Origin: Platycnemis pennipes
Lineage: Eukaryota; Arthropoda; Insecta; Odonata; Platycnemididae
Assembly: GCA_933228895.1 (NCBI GenBank)
Contig: OW121849.1
Coordinates: 37,294,354 to 37,358,353 of the forward strand
Direction: 5' to 3'
Length of the DNA: 64,000 nt
Shown piece by piece: positions 44,441 through 56,138 of this stretch (positions within the stretch are counted from its first letter, which is position 1; each line of letters opens with the position of its first letter). Made by a program: the position numbers and the translations under genes. Below the pieces are notes generated by a model that did not search any database, was not told the DNA's origin, and was given only the letters and a program-made list of their open reading frames with translations.

Positions 44441-45545
44441 TAGTTTTGGTAGTGCAGAAAGCAGGGAAAGGGCAGTAATAATTAATAAAGAAGACTAAAT
44501 CTGCAAATGTGAGGAGTTCAGATATAATAACAAAACCCTGCTAAAAAAGGACCCCACGACCACCTTTCAGAAGAATTACTGAAGTGATTTAGTATCTTGC
44601 AGATTGACAATTCATCACCATGAAAGGTATTGATATGTAGATACAAATAAATCCAAGAGTACCTGAGTTCCTCGGTTTACCTAACACTAACAAGCCATAT
44701 AGCCCAATTATACCAGTGGTGTCCAATATTTACTCTTCCTGATAGCCAACAAAGTGAATTCCTTGTTCTGTAAATACTCGAATTATGCCCTTAAATATAT
44801 CATTAAAAATTCATGTGACTTAGCCAGTAGGCTGGCAGACGTAACCCTCCCAACAAAGTGTATTCTCGTGTCCCTTGATTATAGCAATTTATTTACCAGT
44901 GTTCCTTAAAAGAAGCATTAGTGCTAACAGAAGCCACATTAATGATGAAAGGCATAGCCTCCCAGTGATTTTAGAACTGTGTTCTTTAATGGAAGTTTGT
45001 GTCACAAAATATTTCAAATTCAACAGTAAAATTTTCAAACAGAAGGGGGGTAGCCATGGGTTCCCCTTTATCATCTATGCTGGCTGAGATTTTTGTGGAC
45101 AATTTTCTTGTAACATTAAGTGGCTGAACTATGTGTTCTGGTGGTTCCGCTATGTTGATGACATTTTTTTGTGTGGAGAGGCATGGTAAGACAGTTGGTA
45201 TTGCTCATTGAAGCCTTAAACGGTGGTAAACAAGCCATCCAGTTCACAACTAAAATAGGGAAGGAGGGCTCACTTAATTCTCTGGATTTGAAGATTTCAC
45301 CAGCTGAGGGAATTCCACAATATAGCATCATCAGGAAGGACATGACCATGTACGTCGCCATGCATGCGTCCTCCAGGCACCATGTATCATAGAAGTACAC
45401 AGTTTTTCATTTGCTCACAATCAAGTATTGGAAAACCATCGCACCAGTGATTTCACCCCTCAGATTCTGCACTTTGAGAACGAAGGTGACAGGCTGGACA
45501 TCCCTGAACAGTGGGAAATTTTGAAAAAACTTTGAAGAAAGAATT
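44435..45545 (+). mobile_element. Penelope-like element fragment, reverse transcriptase (internally deleted)
   Basis: Plus-strand translation across stops and frameshifts gives PLE reverse transcriptase motifs in order: KEDYICKCEEF-like and LLKKDPTTTFQKN (about 44490-44580), VPEFLGLPNTNKPYSPIIPV (about 44660-44720), ILVSLDYSNLFTSVP (motif A, about 44862-44905), AMGSPLSSMLAEIFVDNF (about 45050-45105), FRYVDDIF (motif C, about 45145-45170), then FTTKIGKEGSLNSLDLKI. It then jumps to VLENHRTSDFTPQILHFENE and LDIPEQWEIL, which belongs after the endonuclease, so the endonuclease core is deleted in this copy. Non-functional. Confidence 0.85.
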
Positions 45546-45796
45546 CGAGGAGACTATTTTATGTAACTGTTTATGAAGATCTTCCCAACTATTGATTTTA
45601 TTTTTCATTCAATGATATTACAATCATTATTACCTGATAAACTTGACAGAAGGGTTAGCAAAACCTCACACTTAAATGAAAATTATGAGTCAGTGGTACT
45701 GAAAGCAAAGCAAACAGTTAAAATACCTCTTCTTCACAGCAAAATGTCTTGTTAGTTGTCATTATTTACCATTAGATTTAAAGACTTACTATTCCT
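45546..45796. other. Gap between PLE and RTE copies
   Basis: About 250 bases between the PLE coding remnant and RTE copy 2; possibly the 3' part of the PLE. No recognisable feature. Confidence 0.3.
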
Positions 45797-47890
45797 ATGA
45801 CCTGGAGCAGAGGGGAGCTGCTCTTCTTCAAGTCAGTGAAAAACAAGATAGAAGAGAATCTGACTGTGAAATCAGTGGAAAAGAGATGGGAGAACATCAA
45901 AATCAGGCTACTTGAAGCAGCAAAAGAAGTTCTGAGGAGAAGAAAAGTTTTCAAGAAGAAGCCATGGATTACAGAAGAAGTCTTAGAATTGATTGAAGAG
46001 ATAAGAAAATATAAAAATGTGGAACCTGAAGAAGGGCAACTTCGCTACAAAAGAATCAGAAATGAAATAAACCAAAAAGCGAGAAAAGCAAGGGAAATGT
46101 GGATGAAGGATCTATGTGAAGATGTACAAAGCAACCTCGCAAAGAGAAATGTGGAAGTTGTGTACAAGATGGTGAGAAATCACTTCAAGGAATGGGCTGC
46201 AAGATGTAACAACATTAGGAACAAGAATGGAGAACTCTTAATTGAACATGAGAATAAAGTGAAGAGATGGAAGGAATACTTGGAAGAGTTGTACAATGGA
46301 AGCTATCTTAGAGCAGAAGTAATAGAAGAGGAAAATGAAGTCGATAAGGATGATTTGGGAGCCCCAATCTTAAGATTAGAATTTGAAGCAGCTGTAAGGG
46401 ATCTGAGGATAAATAAGGCTTCTGGATAGATGATATTCCTGCAGAACTAACAAAAAATGCCAGAGAGAAGACATTAACTCAGCTGTACAAAATCATCTGC
46501 GGCATGATCTCTACATGAGATATACCCACGGACTTTGAGAAGAACTATCATCCCTATTGCCAAAAGGAAGAGGGCTGAGAACTGTGTAGGACCATAAGCC
46601 TGATGACACATGCCCCATAGATATTGTGAAGAATCATCTCTATAAGAATAGAACGAAAAGCCAAAGAGTCCCTGGATGAGGACCAATTTGAGTTCAGAAA
46701 AAACGAGGGCACAAGAGAAGCGATTCTGGCCCTCAGGCTACTTATAGAGAATAGAGAAGATTCTACTGACGTTCGTCATATTTGTCGATATGGAGAAGGC
46801 ATTTGACAAGGTGGATTGGAACTTGATGATAAGGAATCTCAAAGAAATTGGGGTATCATACAATGACCGAAGAGTTATCCACAGCTTATATAAAAACCAG
46901 GTGGCTGTATTAAAATCAGGATCCAGCAGTAGAGAAGCAAGGATAAAGGAGTGAGACAAGGCTGTGCATTGTCTCCCGTATTATTCAATGTCTACATCGC
47001 AACAGCCATCCAAGATGTCAAAGGAAAGTCTCCAGGAGTAAATATTCACGGACCCTCCAGTTTCCTGCTGGAGATCAGTTGCAAGTAAAAATACTAAAAA
47101 GAGAAAATCAGCATGCTATGATTCACCGACAACATAGCAGTCATGGCAGAAATGGAATGAGATTTAAAGAAGGCACTAGGAAATATGGAAAATATATTGG
47201 CCAGATATCAACTGAAGATCAATAAAAAGAAGACTAAGGTATGCATTAAGATAAAAGAAGCCAGGATAAATGTTGAACTAGGGAAACAAAAAATCAAGGA
47301 GTGGAAGAGTTTTGTTACCTGGGATGCAGAGTATCCAGTGATGGACAAAGTAAAAGAGAAATTGCCAGTAGAATTGCCCTGGAGAAAAGGGCATTTTACC
47401 ATAAGAGGATTCTGCTTACAGCTGCAAATACAAGCATGGAAGTGAGGAAACATTTCATTAGAACATACATCTGGAGCATTTTACTACACATATGGCAGTG
47501 AAGCATGGACAATAGCAGCAGCAGAGAAGTCAAGGCTGGAAGTATATGAAATTGGTGCTACTGAAGAATGATGAAGATAAAATGGATCGATCGAGTGACA
47601 AACGAAGAAGAGTGGGAGAGAAGAGATATCTACTGAAAGCATTGAAAAGAAGACGGGACAACTAAATGAGCCACATCTTGAGACACGATGGCCTGGGAAG
47701 ACAATCATCAAGGGAAAAGTGAATGGGAAGAACGGCAAAGGAAGGCCTCGTATGAGATGTGCGGAACAGGTTGTGAAGGATTTAAAAGAGAGGAGTTATG
47801 TCAACAAGAAGAGGTTGGCCAATAAGAAGAGGTTGGTCAATAGAAGAATCGAGTGGAGGGCTGCGTCAAACCAATCCTAGGATTGCTGAC
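45797..47890 (+). mobile_element. RTE-type LINE copy 2, 5'-truncated
   Basis: It begins inside the region between endonuclease and RT (SVEKRWENIKIRLLEAAKEV; KKKPWITEEVLELIEEIRKY; KVKRWKEYLEELYNG) in a 210-residue open frame. It continues in shifted frames with DEDQFEFRKNEGTREAILAL (about 46675-46735), KGVRQGCALSPVLFNVYIA (about 46950), QLKINKKKTKV (about 47210), FCYLGCRVSSDGQSKREIA (about 47303), and ends NRRIEWRAASNQS (about 47840-47875). Similar residues and a near-identical 3' end show it is the same family as the copies at 6.3-11.8 and 61.7-64.0 kb. Multiple frameshifts: pseudogene. Confidence 0.9.
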
Positions 47891-48593
47891 TGATGTGACT
47901 TTATATGACAGTGTACAAGATACACTTTTTTCCTTAGAAATTGCTAAAAAGTCACCCTTGGGTCTTATATGTGAACATTTAGCCTCAAAAACTTGCTCAG
48001 CAGAAATGTGGGTGCATCCCATGTACAGTCAAATACAGTAGCTTTTGAAAATACCTAGGAACCTGTATTTCTGCTTTTAACACTCATGACATTAGTGGAA
48101 GGTTGGATTTTGGCATGTATTTCCATCATTTAAGTTTTGCTGTATTTCAATCACCCTGCAGTTAGCTAATCTTTAATTAAAGCCTAGCTGCAATTGGGTT
48201 TGAGAACCACAAGAGTAGCAACTTTGTCATCGTAAGATGCTTACCTGAAATGTTTAAATCAACCTTCTCTGACCCAAAAATTATGATATTATTCCCAAGA
48301 ATCTCCTAAGCTCTCAATCCCACTGGCCATATCCTTTCCTAATTATCCCTTGAGCAAACCTCCCCCATATTAAGCCCATAGTTATAATTGAGATTTCCTT
48401 TCCATCAACCTCTCCCTCTTCTAATTACACTATATTAAGATAGCTTTCTACTGGTTAGGGTAGGTGTTGATGGAGTGTCCCTCTGAAATATGCATCTATC
48501 ACTTCCATACATAGGTACAATATTTTTCTCTTCTGATCTACATATTTCCTGCCTCCCATCATACCATCCATAATCCCATTTGGCAAGGGGCTA
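47891..48593. other. Unannotated intergenic stretch
   Basis: No coding region or recognised repeat between RTE copy 2 and the 5S-derived sequence. A 62-residue open frame at 47853-48041 is only the LINE tail and flank. Confidence 0.3.
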
Positions 48594-48690
48594 GCCAAGT
48601 TCAAACAGTGTTTCCTATCAGATCACTGAAGTTTAGCAACGTTGGTCATGGACATGTTTGGATATATGAGACTCTACCATGGTGCTCTTG
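48594..48690 (+). pseudogene. 5S rRNA-derived sequence
   Basis: GCCAAG at 48594 and CAGATCACTGAAGTTTAGCA, ACGTTGGTCATGG, GTTTGGATA match in order the 5S rRNA segments GATCACCGAAGTTAAGCAGC, GTCGGGC..GG and CTTGGATGG, which cover the internal promoter. The 3' part is more diverged. Single, diverged and isolated, it is a 5S pseudogene or the head of a 5S-derived (SINE3-type) element. It is not a working rRNA gene. Confidence 0.6.
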
Positions 48691-51168
48691 TCTGATCTGC
48701 ATGTGGCAGGCTGGAAAAATGTGGGTTGGCACAATGGACCCAAAGAGTGATGTAAGTACCTGGAGGGCTCCAGAAGGTCCTTGCCCATTCCTCAAATATA
48801 GATTTTTTACACCTGTTCTTCCACCTATTGTGCCTTATAATTTCTGAAATCAATATTATTCACCCAACTCCCCAACCATTTTCAACATCTGTCCATTGAT
48901 CTCCACTCCATCATTTTCACTTTGTCCGCCATACGACATCTCTTCAACTTCGTATTTTTTTCTTGTCATCTTACCCGGAAGTCCATGGCTCAGCTCATAT
49001 GAAGTCACGCTGAGATCAAGCTCTTTACTAACTTCACTCTCTTTACATCCATTCTCAGTGTTCTCATCAAAAGTTCTCTTCTTACTTACCCAAAGCAATT
49101 CTTCTCCTTAAATCAGTACTGCTATATCCCTCTTCATCCAATATGCTAACCAAGTAACAAAAGTACCCCAATTGTTCAAGCCAGCACCCTCCTACTTAAG
49201 GATTTTTTTGTTCTTTTTCCTTGACAGTCTCATAATTTTTGTGATTATCTTATTTTGTAAAAATCTATCGCACAGGACCTGTAAATCCCATTAAAGTGAT
49301 TGCAAACCTTCCCCACTCACTAGCACTCAGTCATCGGCAAACCTCACCAATTAAATCACCACTTCTTCCAAATTAAAGTCCCTCCATGCCTCTTAAATCA
49401 ATTTCTCAGTGTACATGATATAATTTAAAATATATATATATATACTTACTAGATTAATTGTATATCATCAATAGAATAAAAAACTGTTCTTTTGAACTTG
49501 GAAGGAAGAAGAATAGTATGGCTAGGGATTATTGATGTTTAATCTAGTTGAAACTTAAGTTTGGTCAGCCTGGTAGTCTAAGTCATAAATATCTATGAGA
49601 GAATCTCTTCCAAGGAAATAAACCACCTGCCTGCAGAGCTAAAGAAAATTGTCACCAGTAATTAATACACGAGAACAAGGAAACCTCCACTTGATACAGA
49701 ACTGCAATTGGGTTTCTGCTAATTAGGTACTTTACACCCAATGAAATAATAGTAGCTCAGCATGTGGTGTCAGTCTACTAGCCATCTTTCCTACCGGTAC
49801 ATGGAATTTAGTGGTCCATCACAACAAAAGGTCAGAGTAGCAGCAATACACTTATTTAACTTCAGAAGCTAGCCAGATGAATATTTACTCTGAAAGTTTG
49901 CAAATTTTATTACATGTGAAACTTTCTGTCATGAAATAATTCCCTCATCAAGGTACTAAAAATGAACTAATGGAAGTTTAGGCTTGATTAAGAGATTACA
50001 AATGTGACTTAAATAAAAATCTGACTTTATCTCATGCCAGTAGGACTTCAGGTTAAGCCCCCCCCCCACTTCCCCTTTCAGCCACTGTAGGTTAGGTACC
50101 CACAGAAATAAAATCAATGCCTAAAGGCATAAACCTAAATGGTTAAGTAATCAAGGTGTGGCAATAGGTGGAAAAAATTGTTTCATGTGAGCATAATTTT
50201 CTCTCTAGTGAAATAATTTTATAGATATTAATGTAAATGCCAATGGAAGCCATGTTGAAGTGATTCCATTGAGGTGTGTCATAATCCCTTACAGTAAACT
50301 AAAAGAAGAGCCATTGTGTAATAAAAGCAATACATTTTTGATAATGATGTGCAGAATTTGAGAATTATACTTCGAGCCAGATTTTATTCATCTTAGAAGT
50401 CCTCCTTGCACTTGGAGGTAGTGATGCTCATAAAGTTATATGCCAATATTTTTTTCTCTTGTCTCATAGGATGTACCGCCAACATCTGAAATCACATTTC
50501 CCAGGGGCCACAAGTAGCTGTTGATAATGTATGAATTCCTTAAATGATCAATTTTCACATAAGTACTAAAAAGCTTCTTATGAATTAAATATTTTCCAGG
50601 AGAAAGAATGCTAATCAACCACTTTCAATGATTAAGCATTCAGTCCTATCTCATTGCCAACCAACATTAATCAATAGACAAAATATTTAAACTTCAGAAA
50701 AAAAAATAATCCTTTAACAACATATGTCGTTTCGTCCTCCTTAGTGCCTGTGGAAGGTACAATCTTTGAAGGACGGCAGAGAGGTTTGGAAATTATTTTA
50801 TGTAGATTAAATCTTAAGGAGTTGAGATGGATAGGTTATTTTGTTTAAAAACCAAGTATTTTATGGTTGGGATTACTTATTTGATAAGGGTTGATTACAA
50901 CGAAGGATGTGGAATTCAAAGTTCTGACCAACTGGCCGTGAAATCCTTAGCGGTGTTACCCACTGAAATTGCACAATGGCAGGAATAGAACTGAATCCAG
51001 TTACCTTCAGGTGGTGGCGTAAATGACTTTATGTTGGCAACATTTCCTGTAGGTCAGTGAAATCATTTCCCAAATAAAAAATTTTGTTTTATAACCCTGT
51101 GACATCAGGAAGTATCTTGTGCCGTGTATAGGACTGATTCCCTGACCCTTTAATCAGGAGTATATGAG
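48691..51168. other. Intergenic AT-rich region with simple repeats
   Basis: No gene recognised. An (AT)n run lies near 49430-49445 and a C-run near 50058. Short open frames (48856-49098 minus; 48896-49111 plus) overlap each other on opposite strands without known domains. Confidence 0.35.
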
Positions 51169-51353
51169 TTAACCCTTTCGCTGCAGCACACCCTCTGGAA
51201 ACCTACTCATCTCATTCGGCGGAAAAGTGAAAGCGCTACACTGAGAACAAAAAAGTACGTTCACAGCAGCCTACTATGCGATCATACTAGGTACGTTCAC
51301 AGCAGTCTACTATGCGATCATACTAGGTACATTCACAGCAGCAAAAGGGTTAA
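51169..51353. mobile_element. PiggyBac-like MITE with internal 36-bp tandem repeat
   Basis: The element is bounded by TTAA on both sides (51169-51172, 51350-51353) with inverted ends TTAACCCTTTCGCTGCAGC and, from the other strand, TTAACCCTTTTGCTGCTGT. TTAA target duplication with CCCTTT-type ends is characteristic of piggyBac elements. Inside, a 36-bp unit starting GTACGTTCACAGCAG repeats at 51255, 51291 and 51327 (the last partial, running into the right end). Length 185 bp. Confidence 0.85.
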
Positions 51354-51939
51354 AGTGCAATGATTGTGCTAAATGTTGTAACTGATGGACATACAGGAAC
51401 TGTGCTACTCACTCTAGATTCTTCTTCCCTCACGGCCAAATACCTTTTGGACATAGCACACCACTGCCTGTTTGACCAAGATATTGTGCATGTAGATAGA
51501 AAAGGCCAGAGATTGTACGCACTTGAACAGGTGACCTCAAGCTCAAACCTTTAAATCTAAATATGCATTTATATACCTACCGCTCCATCACTTTTACCCG
51601 ATGATGACTTAAAAGCTGAAACACACAGTACATTGCAATAATTTTTTTGTGGATCAGGACCATCTAGTTGATGCTTGAAAAAACAAATGTTCACGCAATA
51701 GGTAAAACCTCACAACTGATTATGGTATTTTATACTGGAGAATCTATAGGAAACAACAACTATGCAAAGGAAAAAAGAAATAGGTGTACCTCATTTGGTC
51801 CCCAGGATGTACCTATATAGCACATTCCATTGAGTTATACATTGGCAGAAAACCATTAGTTCTATTTTCTGAAATCCGTTGATGTATTCTATAAGTATCT
51901 AAATAAAAGACAACATTCATTAGGCACTTATCACAGGTT
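51354..51939. other. Intergenic stretch between MITE and Crk 3' end
   Basis: An open frame of 64 codons (51360-51554 plus) is present but has no known domain and no splice or promoter support; I treat it as chance. Confidence 0.3.
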
Positions 51940-51945
51940 TTTATT
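51940..51945 (-). terminator. Candidate poly(A) signal of Crk
   Basis: TTTATT on the plus strand is AATAAA on the minus strand, about 1.33 kb downstream of the Crk stop. I found no clear canonical hexamer nearer to the stop. The interval 51946-53272 has no other gene and would be 3' UTR. Confidence 0.35.
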
Positions 51946-53272
51946 ATGTAACCATTTAAATTTGAATATCATGAAGGCTAGATATAATTTCTGTACATAC
52001 ATGTCTCCTTTTATCAAAGCTTCAATTCATTTAAATGTCTATGAGCAAGGGCAAAAGATAAGGGAACATTCTTACACCATTCACTGTGAGTAATTTTCAC
52101 AATATAAACTTCATGTCTCACATATTAATACTAAAAGACCTCTGCTTTGGATGTAAAAGGTAATGACTAGAAACATACTCAGATTAAACAAATTCTGACC
52201 TTCAAAAAAATTTTAGGCTTTGTTAGCACACTTATCCATTGTTTCAATTTATGAAATTTGAGCTATTTTATATTGTGCGAAGTGGGTCAGAATACACAAT
52301 GCAGGGAGACTTACTTCAAAACCAGTAATAAGGGATTCCCTATTATTTTTTCTACAGATATGTCATATTCCAAACAAATGGGGTCCACAGTTGTTTAAAC
52401 TTTGACTTCTATTAACTGTCTGGCTACTAAAATCAAAAAGTGAACGATCATCATAAAATAGTACAAATACACATGCGTATAAGATCATGATTCCACTTCC
52501 ATTTGAACTGTATACAAACTCGAAAGTACAAAAGCTGTGAAGTAAGCTAATAAAAACAATTTAAGAATAAATTTTTACACAAAATCTTTAGCATTAATCC
52601 TGAGAGAAACAGCTCTTCTGTGAACTGAGTTCTAACATAATACATAAACTAAGCACAGGAGAAAGTGAACAATAAGAATGTTACAACATATTTTTTTAAA
52701 TGCAGCAAAGACCAAGCTGGAAACTCTTGAACTTAAAACAACATTTTTTTGGCATTACTTAAGAGAATACATATGAAAAAACCTTAATGATAAGATGCAT
52801 TTCAAAAGTGATTAACAATCACACATAAATAGCATTGTCGTTTTGAGAAATGGATGTAGTGCAGAACATGTAAATATTGCATACTACATCGAGTAGAAAA
52901 CTTTATCCTGAGAGCTTAGACAATTAAATACAGCTGCAATCAGGGAACATATACCTACAAATAAATCAACCCTTTCAAATACCTCTATAGCTGAATTAAA
53001 TTGATTTTTAAAAGCCCTCTACATAGCAGGAGTATTAATTGTTTGCCATAGATTGCCACAGCCTAAAGCTATAGCAACACTAAGAGCTCTGAATATATCT
53101 GAATTGAGCACTGGAGATTTTTTGTGCAAGCAGACATCTAAATGATCTGTCCATATCATTCATCTTTGCACGGTCACATAATATACTTATCACATGCATT
53201 ATTTACAAAATAAAGTACCTCTCAGCATGTACTTCCCATTACCGGAGCTCCTATGTTACTTGCATAGAAGCT

Positions 53273-54088
53273 TTAACTCTCATCGACGCCATCGTTATTT
53301 TCTGAGTCAACAAATTCTACATGTGTGAAAGGAAAATGGCCCACTTTTCCATTCAACTCTCCTTCCCACTGGCCATTAATGTTCATTTTAGTTACTTTGA
53401 TTATATCCCCAACTTCTAACTTCAGAGCTGTTTTATCGTAAGCATTTGGGACTCTGGCTTGCTTAACCCGAGCATAAGCAGGGAGTTTCCTCTGAATGTT
53501 GGTTCTCCGAACTGCGGCATCTTGCTGTTGGCTTACAGCATTACTTCCTCCAGAACCTGGGCGATTTCCGTCATTTACGCAGTGTTGCCCATCCTCAATC
53601 TTCTGGACATACGGAACAGGTATTGAGCCAGTGCGACCGAAACTATTCCTGGCGGTCCACCACTGTTCTTCATCTTTTGACACGACTGTTAGAATCTCTC
53701 CTTTCTTGAATGGTAAATCGTCGGCATCTCTACCGTCAAAATCATACTTGGCTAAAATCTTCTCGATCCGTCGTGGCGCAGGCTTAATAAGTGGAGTGGT
53801 ATCAAGGTAGTGTAACTTGTAAAATGCTAATAGGCCAGGTAAATCAGAAAACATCTGATCACCAATTCGGTAGCTAGTCTGTTCTCCCTGTTGTATCTTA
53901 TTGATAATGTAGTGACTCACTTTACTATCTTCTTTCACACACAGGACATAATCTCCATGAATAGTAGTACTGTCTCTGACAAGAAAAACTCCACCCTCTT
54001 CAGTAAGCAGGAGATCAGTTGCATCTTGTCGTGACATCGGTCCAAAATACCAGCTAGCTCTATCACTAGGATCAAACGATGCAGCCAT
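53273..54088 (-). CDS. Crk: Crk adapter protein (SH2-SH3-SH3)
   Basis: Complete 271-residue frame from ATG at 54088 to the stop at 53273. SH2 domain at about residues 11-105, opening SWYFGPMSR and carrying the phosphotyrosine-binding FLVRDS with Arg38; the first SH3 at about 108-164 has AKYDF, the EQWW tryptophans (143-144) and the PVPY ligand-groove motif (157-160); the second SH3 at about 203-261 has VPNAYDKTALKLEVGDIIKV. Crk is a cytoplasmic adaptor: SH2 binds phospho-YxxP sites (for example on p130Cas/paxillin) and the first SH3 binds proline motifs of C3G, DOCK180/Mbc and Abl, linking receptor signals to Rac/Rap and cell motility. The inter-SH3 linker lacks the YAQP site that Abl phosphorylates in vertebrate Crk; I recall that Drosophila Crk also lacks it. 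The CDS has no intron. Confidence 0.97.
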   Translation of the reverse strand: MAASFDPSDRASWYFGPMSRQDATDLLLTEEGGVFLVRDSTTIHGDYVLCVKEDSKVSHYIINKIQQGEQTSYRIGDQMFSDLPGLLAFYKLHYLDTTPLIKPAPRRIEKILAKYDFDGRDADDLPFKKGEILTVVSKDEEQWWTARNSFGRTGSIPVPYVQKIEDGQHCVNDGNRPGSGGSNAVSQQQDAAVRRTNIQRKLPAYARVKQARVPNAYDKTALKLEVGDIIKVTKMNINGQWEGELNGKVGHFPFTHVEFVDSENNDGVDES

Positions 54089-54106
54089 TTTTAAAACAAT
54101 ATCTTC

Positions 54107-55140
54107 AATTCAACAACACAAAAATATACACTCATTAAATAACGACCAATGAGCGCTGTTTTAAAATTAGCAAGGAAAAATGCATGCTTGACCATGAAAT
54201 TAAGTTGTTAATTACTTCATCCTTATGTCTGCATCACGAAACACCACCATTAGAATCAAACAGTGGGAACCAAACATAATTTATATCACCTTATGGGTTA
54301 GAACCAAATGCACACAACACAAGAGTAGAGGGTCGTACTTAATGAGAGTACTAAATAATACTGTCAACGTCACAGAAACTTCAATTCTTCCTTAAACTTG
54401 TTGTGGACCAAATCACTGAAAATAGAGGCTGTTAAATGTCCATAAACGCATCACATGTTATTAAGAACAGCAGCGTTCCAAAGCCCACAAATCAGCGAAG
54501 CCCACGGCAATTCTAAAGTTTCACAGTATCATGTCACAAATTACCAAACGCATTTGATGCGTAAACTTTGAGAAATAGGGTGATATTTGGTGACCCTGAC
54601 CTAATAGTGATGAAGATGAACAAACGTTTGAAGGATTTACAGTTATTATTCAATTCAACACATTCAGGGTGTTACCCGCACTTCACAGGTTAGTGAACTA
54701 CCGATGACCACCAGCACATATGCCCAGGATGCAAGTCGAACAAATAGTTTGAAATCTTCACTCAACGATTTCCAGTCGAAAATGTGACACTAATTTCCTT
54801 GAAAGTGTCAAAGGAAAAGAAGATTCTGAGCGATTACCACAGGATGTAACCATTACTAGCCTAGTCTCTCACACATTAATGCACCGATTCCACCTAATAC
54901 GGAAGCCGACACAGCGAAGATGCGAAAAATGGTGTAAAGGTAATATATAATTCCAAATGTTTAACTTACTTCCACAACGAAGATGTAATTACATCTTTTA
55001 CGGCTTATAACTTCTGTATTTCACACAATACGTCCAATAATAATACCACTGACTTCTCTCCCTCAATTGTTTTCGAGATCTCCAGATGGAGCCACGGAGC
55101 CACCATTATGTCGATGAATGGTTTCAGTTGGCTCGCTTGA
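54107..55140 (-). promoter_or_regulatory. Probable Crk 5' UTR exon, intron and promoter region
   Basis: On the minus strand a good donor (GGAA|GTAAGT, intron starting at 54969) lies about 0.88 kb upstream of the ATG, and a T-rich tract ending GAATTGAAG offers an acceptor near 54107, about 18 bases before the ATG. This suggests a non-coding first exon within about 54970-55140 and promoter just beyond. No TATA box or initiator could be assigned with confidence. cDNA would settle it. Confidence 0.4.
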
Positions 55141-55891
55141 GGTTCAGTAATTAACCTACAATTATAAATTGGATTGTTGGTATGAAGTTACACACATTGA
55201 TCATGTTACTATTGGTATACTTTCAAATTTACTGATTTTTATGCATTAGATATCGAGAAGCTGGTTATTACTAAATATAAATATTTGAGAAAACTTCCCG
55301 GAAATGTCATTTAAGTTATTAAGGGCGGACGCTGTTGTGATTTACCATCATTTTTTTCGACTAGCGCGAAGTGCAGGCCTACTTCTTTGAGTGATGGAGA
55401 TTTTGGATGGCGTGTATTTTTATACCGAGAAAGCCAATAATTCGTGTGCAGTGTGGCGATTTTGATGTATGCTATTAGGTGCACATTGAAGTTGGAATGT
55501 TATCGAAAATTGTCTCTTCCCTAATATATATTAGAGCCACTTCAGAGGCTACAATTTTGGAGATGCGATTTGTATTTGGAGTAGAAAGATGACTTTCAAT
55601 CGTGTTTTTCTGAAAACTCTGCTGAGGGCACTGGGTTTTTCGACTGAACTTTTAGTATAACTTGTCGATTGATCTCTGCTGGATGAATGTACTTGCCTGA
55701 CAAATTTTTCCTTCCTCGATAGGATTCTATGCGAAGTAATCAGTTTTCTCCTATTTCTTGCATCACTATTTTTAAAAAAATTGTCTGTGCATATTACATA
55801 ATTTCTTCCTTGGGATGAAATCTATTGGGCCGTGAATTTTTGTGCTTTTTGGAAATATAGTTCACGCTGAATAGGATTTAAGAAAACCCAA
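55141..55891. other. Intergenic region upstream of Crk
   Basis: No coding region recognised. The left part may contain the Crk promoter (minus strand). Confidence 0.3.
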
Positions 55892-55914
55892 ATGCCTATG
55901 CACACTCATGAAAC

Positions 55915-56138
55915 CATTTACCTATGTAAAGGCAGTAATAATTATATGGTTAAGTTTTTCTTATTTATTTACTCTGCTCTCGCTGCATGCCTTTGCCAAA
56001 CCTTTTCTCTTCTAGTTCTTGGTATTTACCTATGTAAAGGCAGTAATAATTATATGGTTAAGTTTTTCTTATTTATTTACTCTGCTCTCGCTGCATGCCG
56101 TTGCCAAACCTTTTCTCTTCTAGTTCTTGGTATAGTAA
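55915..56138. repeat. 108-bp tandem duplication, two nearly identical copies
   Basis: Units start ATTTACCTATGTAAAGGCAG at about 55917 and 56025; I saw one difference (TGCCTTTG versus TGCCGTTG). As 108 is 36 codons, the open frame 55892-56221 (109 residues) holds a 36-residue repeat with hydrophobic KFFLFIYSALAAC and TFSLLVLGI parts. Near identity shows a recent duplication. No promoter or splice signal is evident, so whether it is expressed is unknown. Confidence 0.9.

Noticed and set aside
51255..51342. CRISPR-like array
   Set aside because: The 36-bp units are directly adjacent with no spacers; it is a minisatellite inside a MITE, in a eukaryotic genome.
53496..53810. 104-codon plus-strand open frame
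   Set aside because: It is antisense within the Crk CDS; the Crk frame has conserved SH2 and SH3 domains, so this is a shadow.
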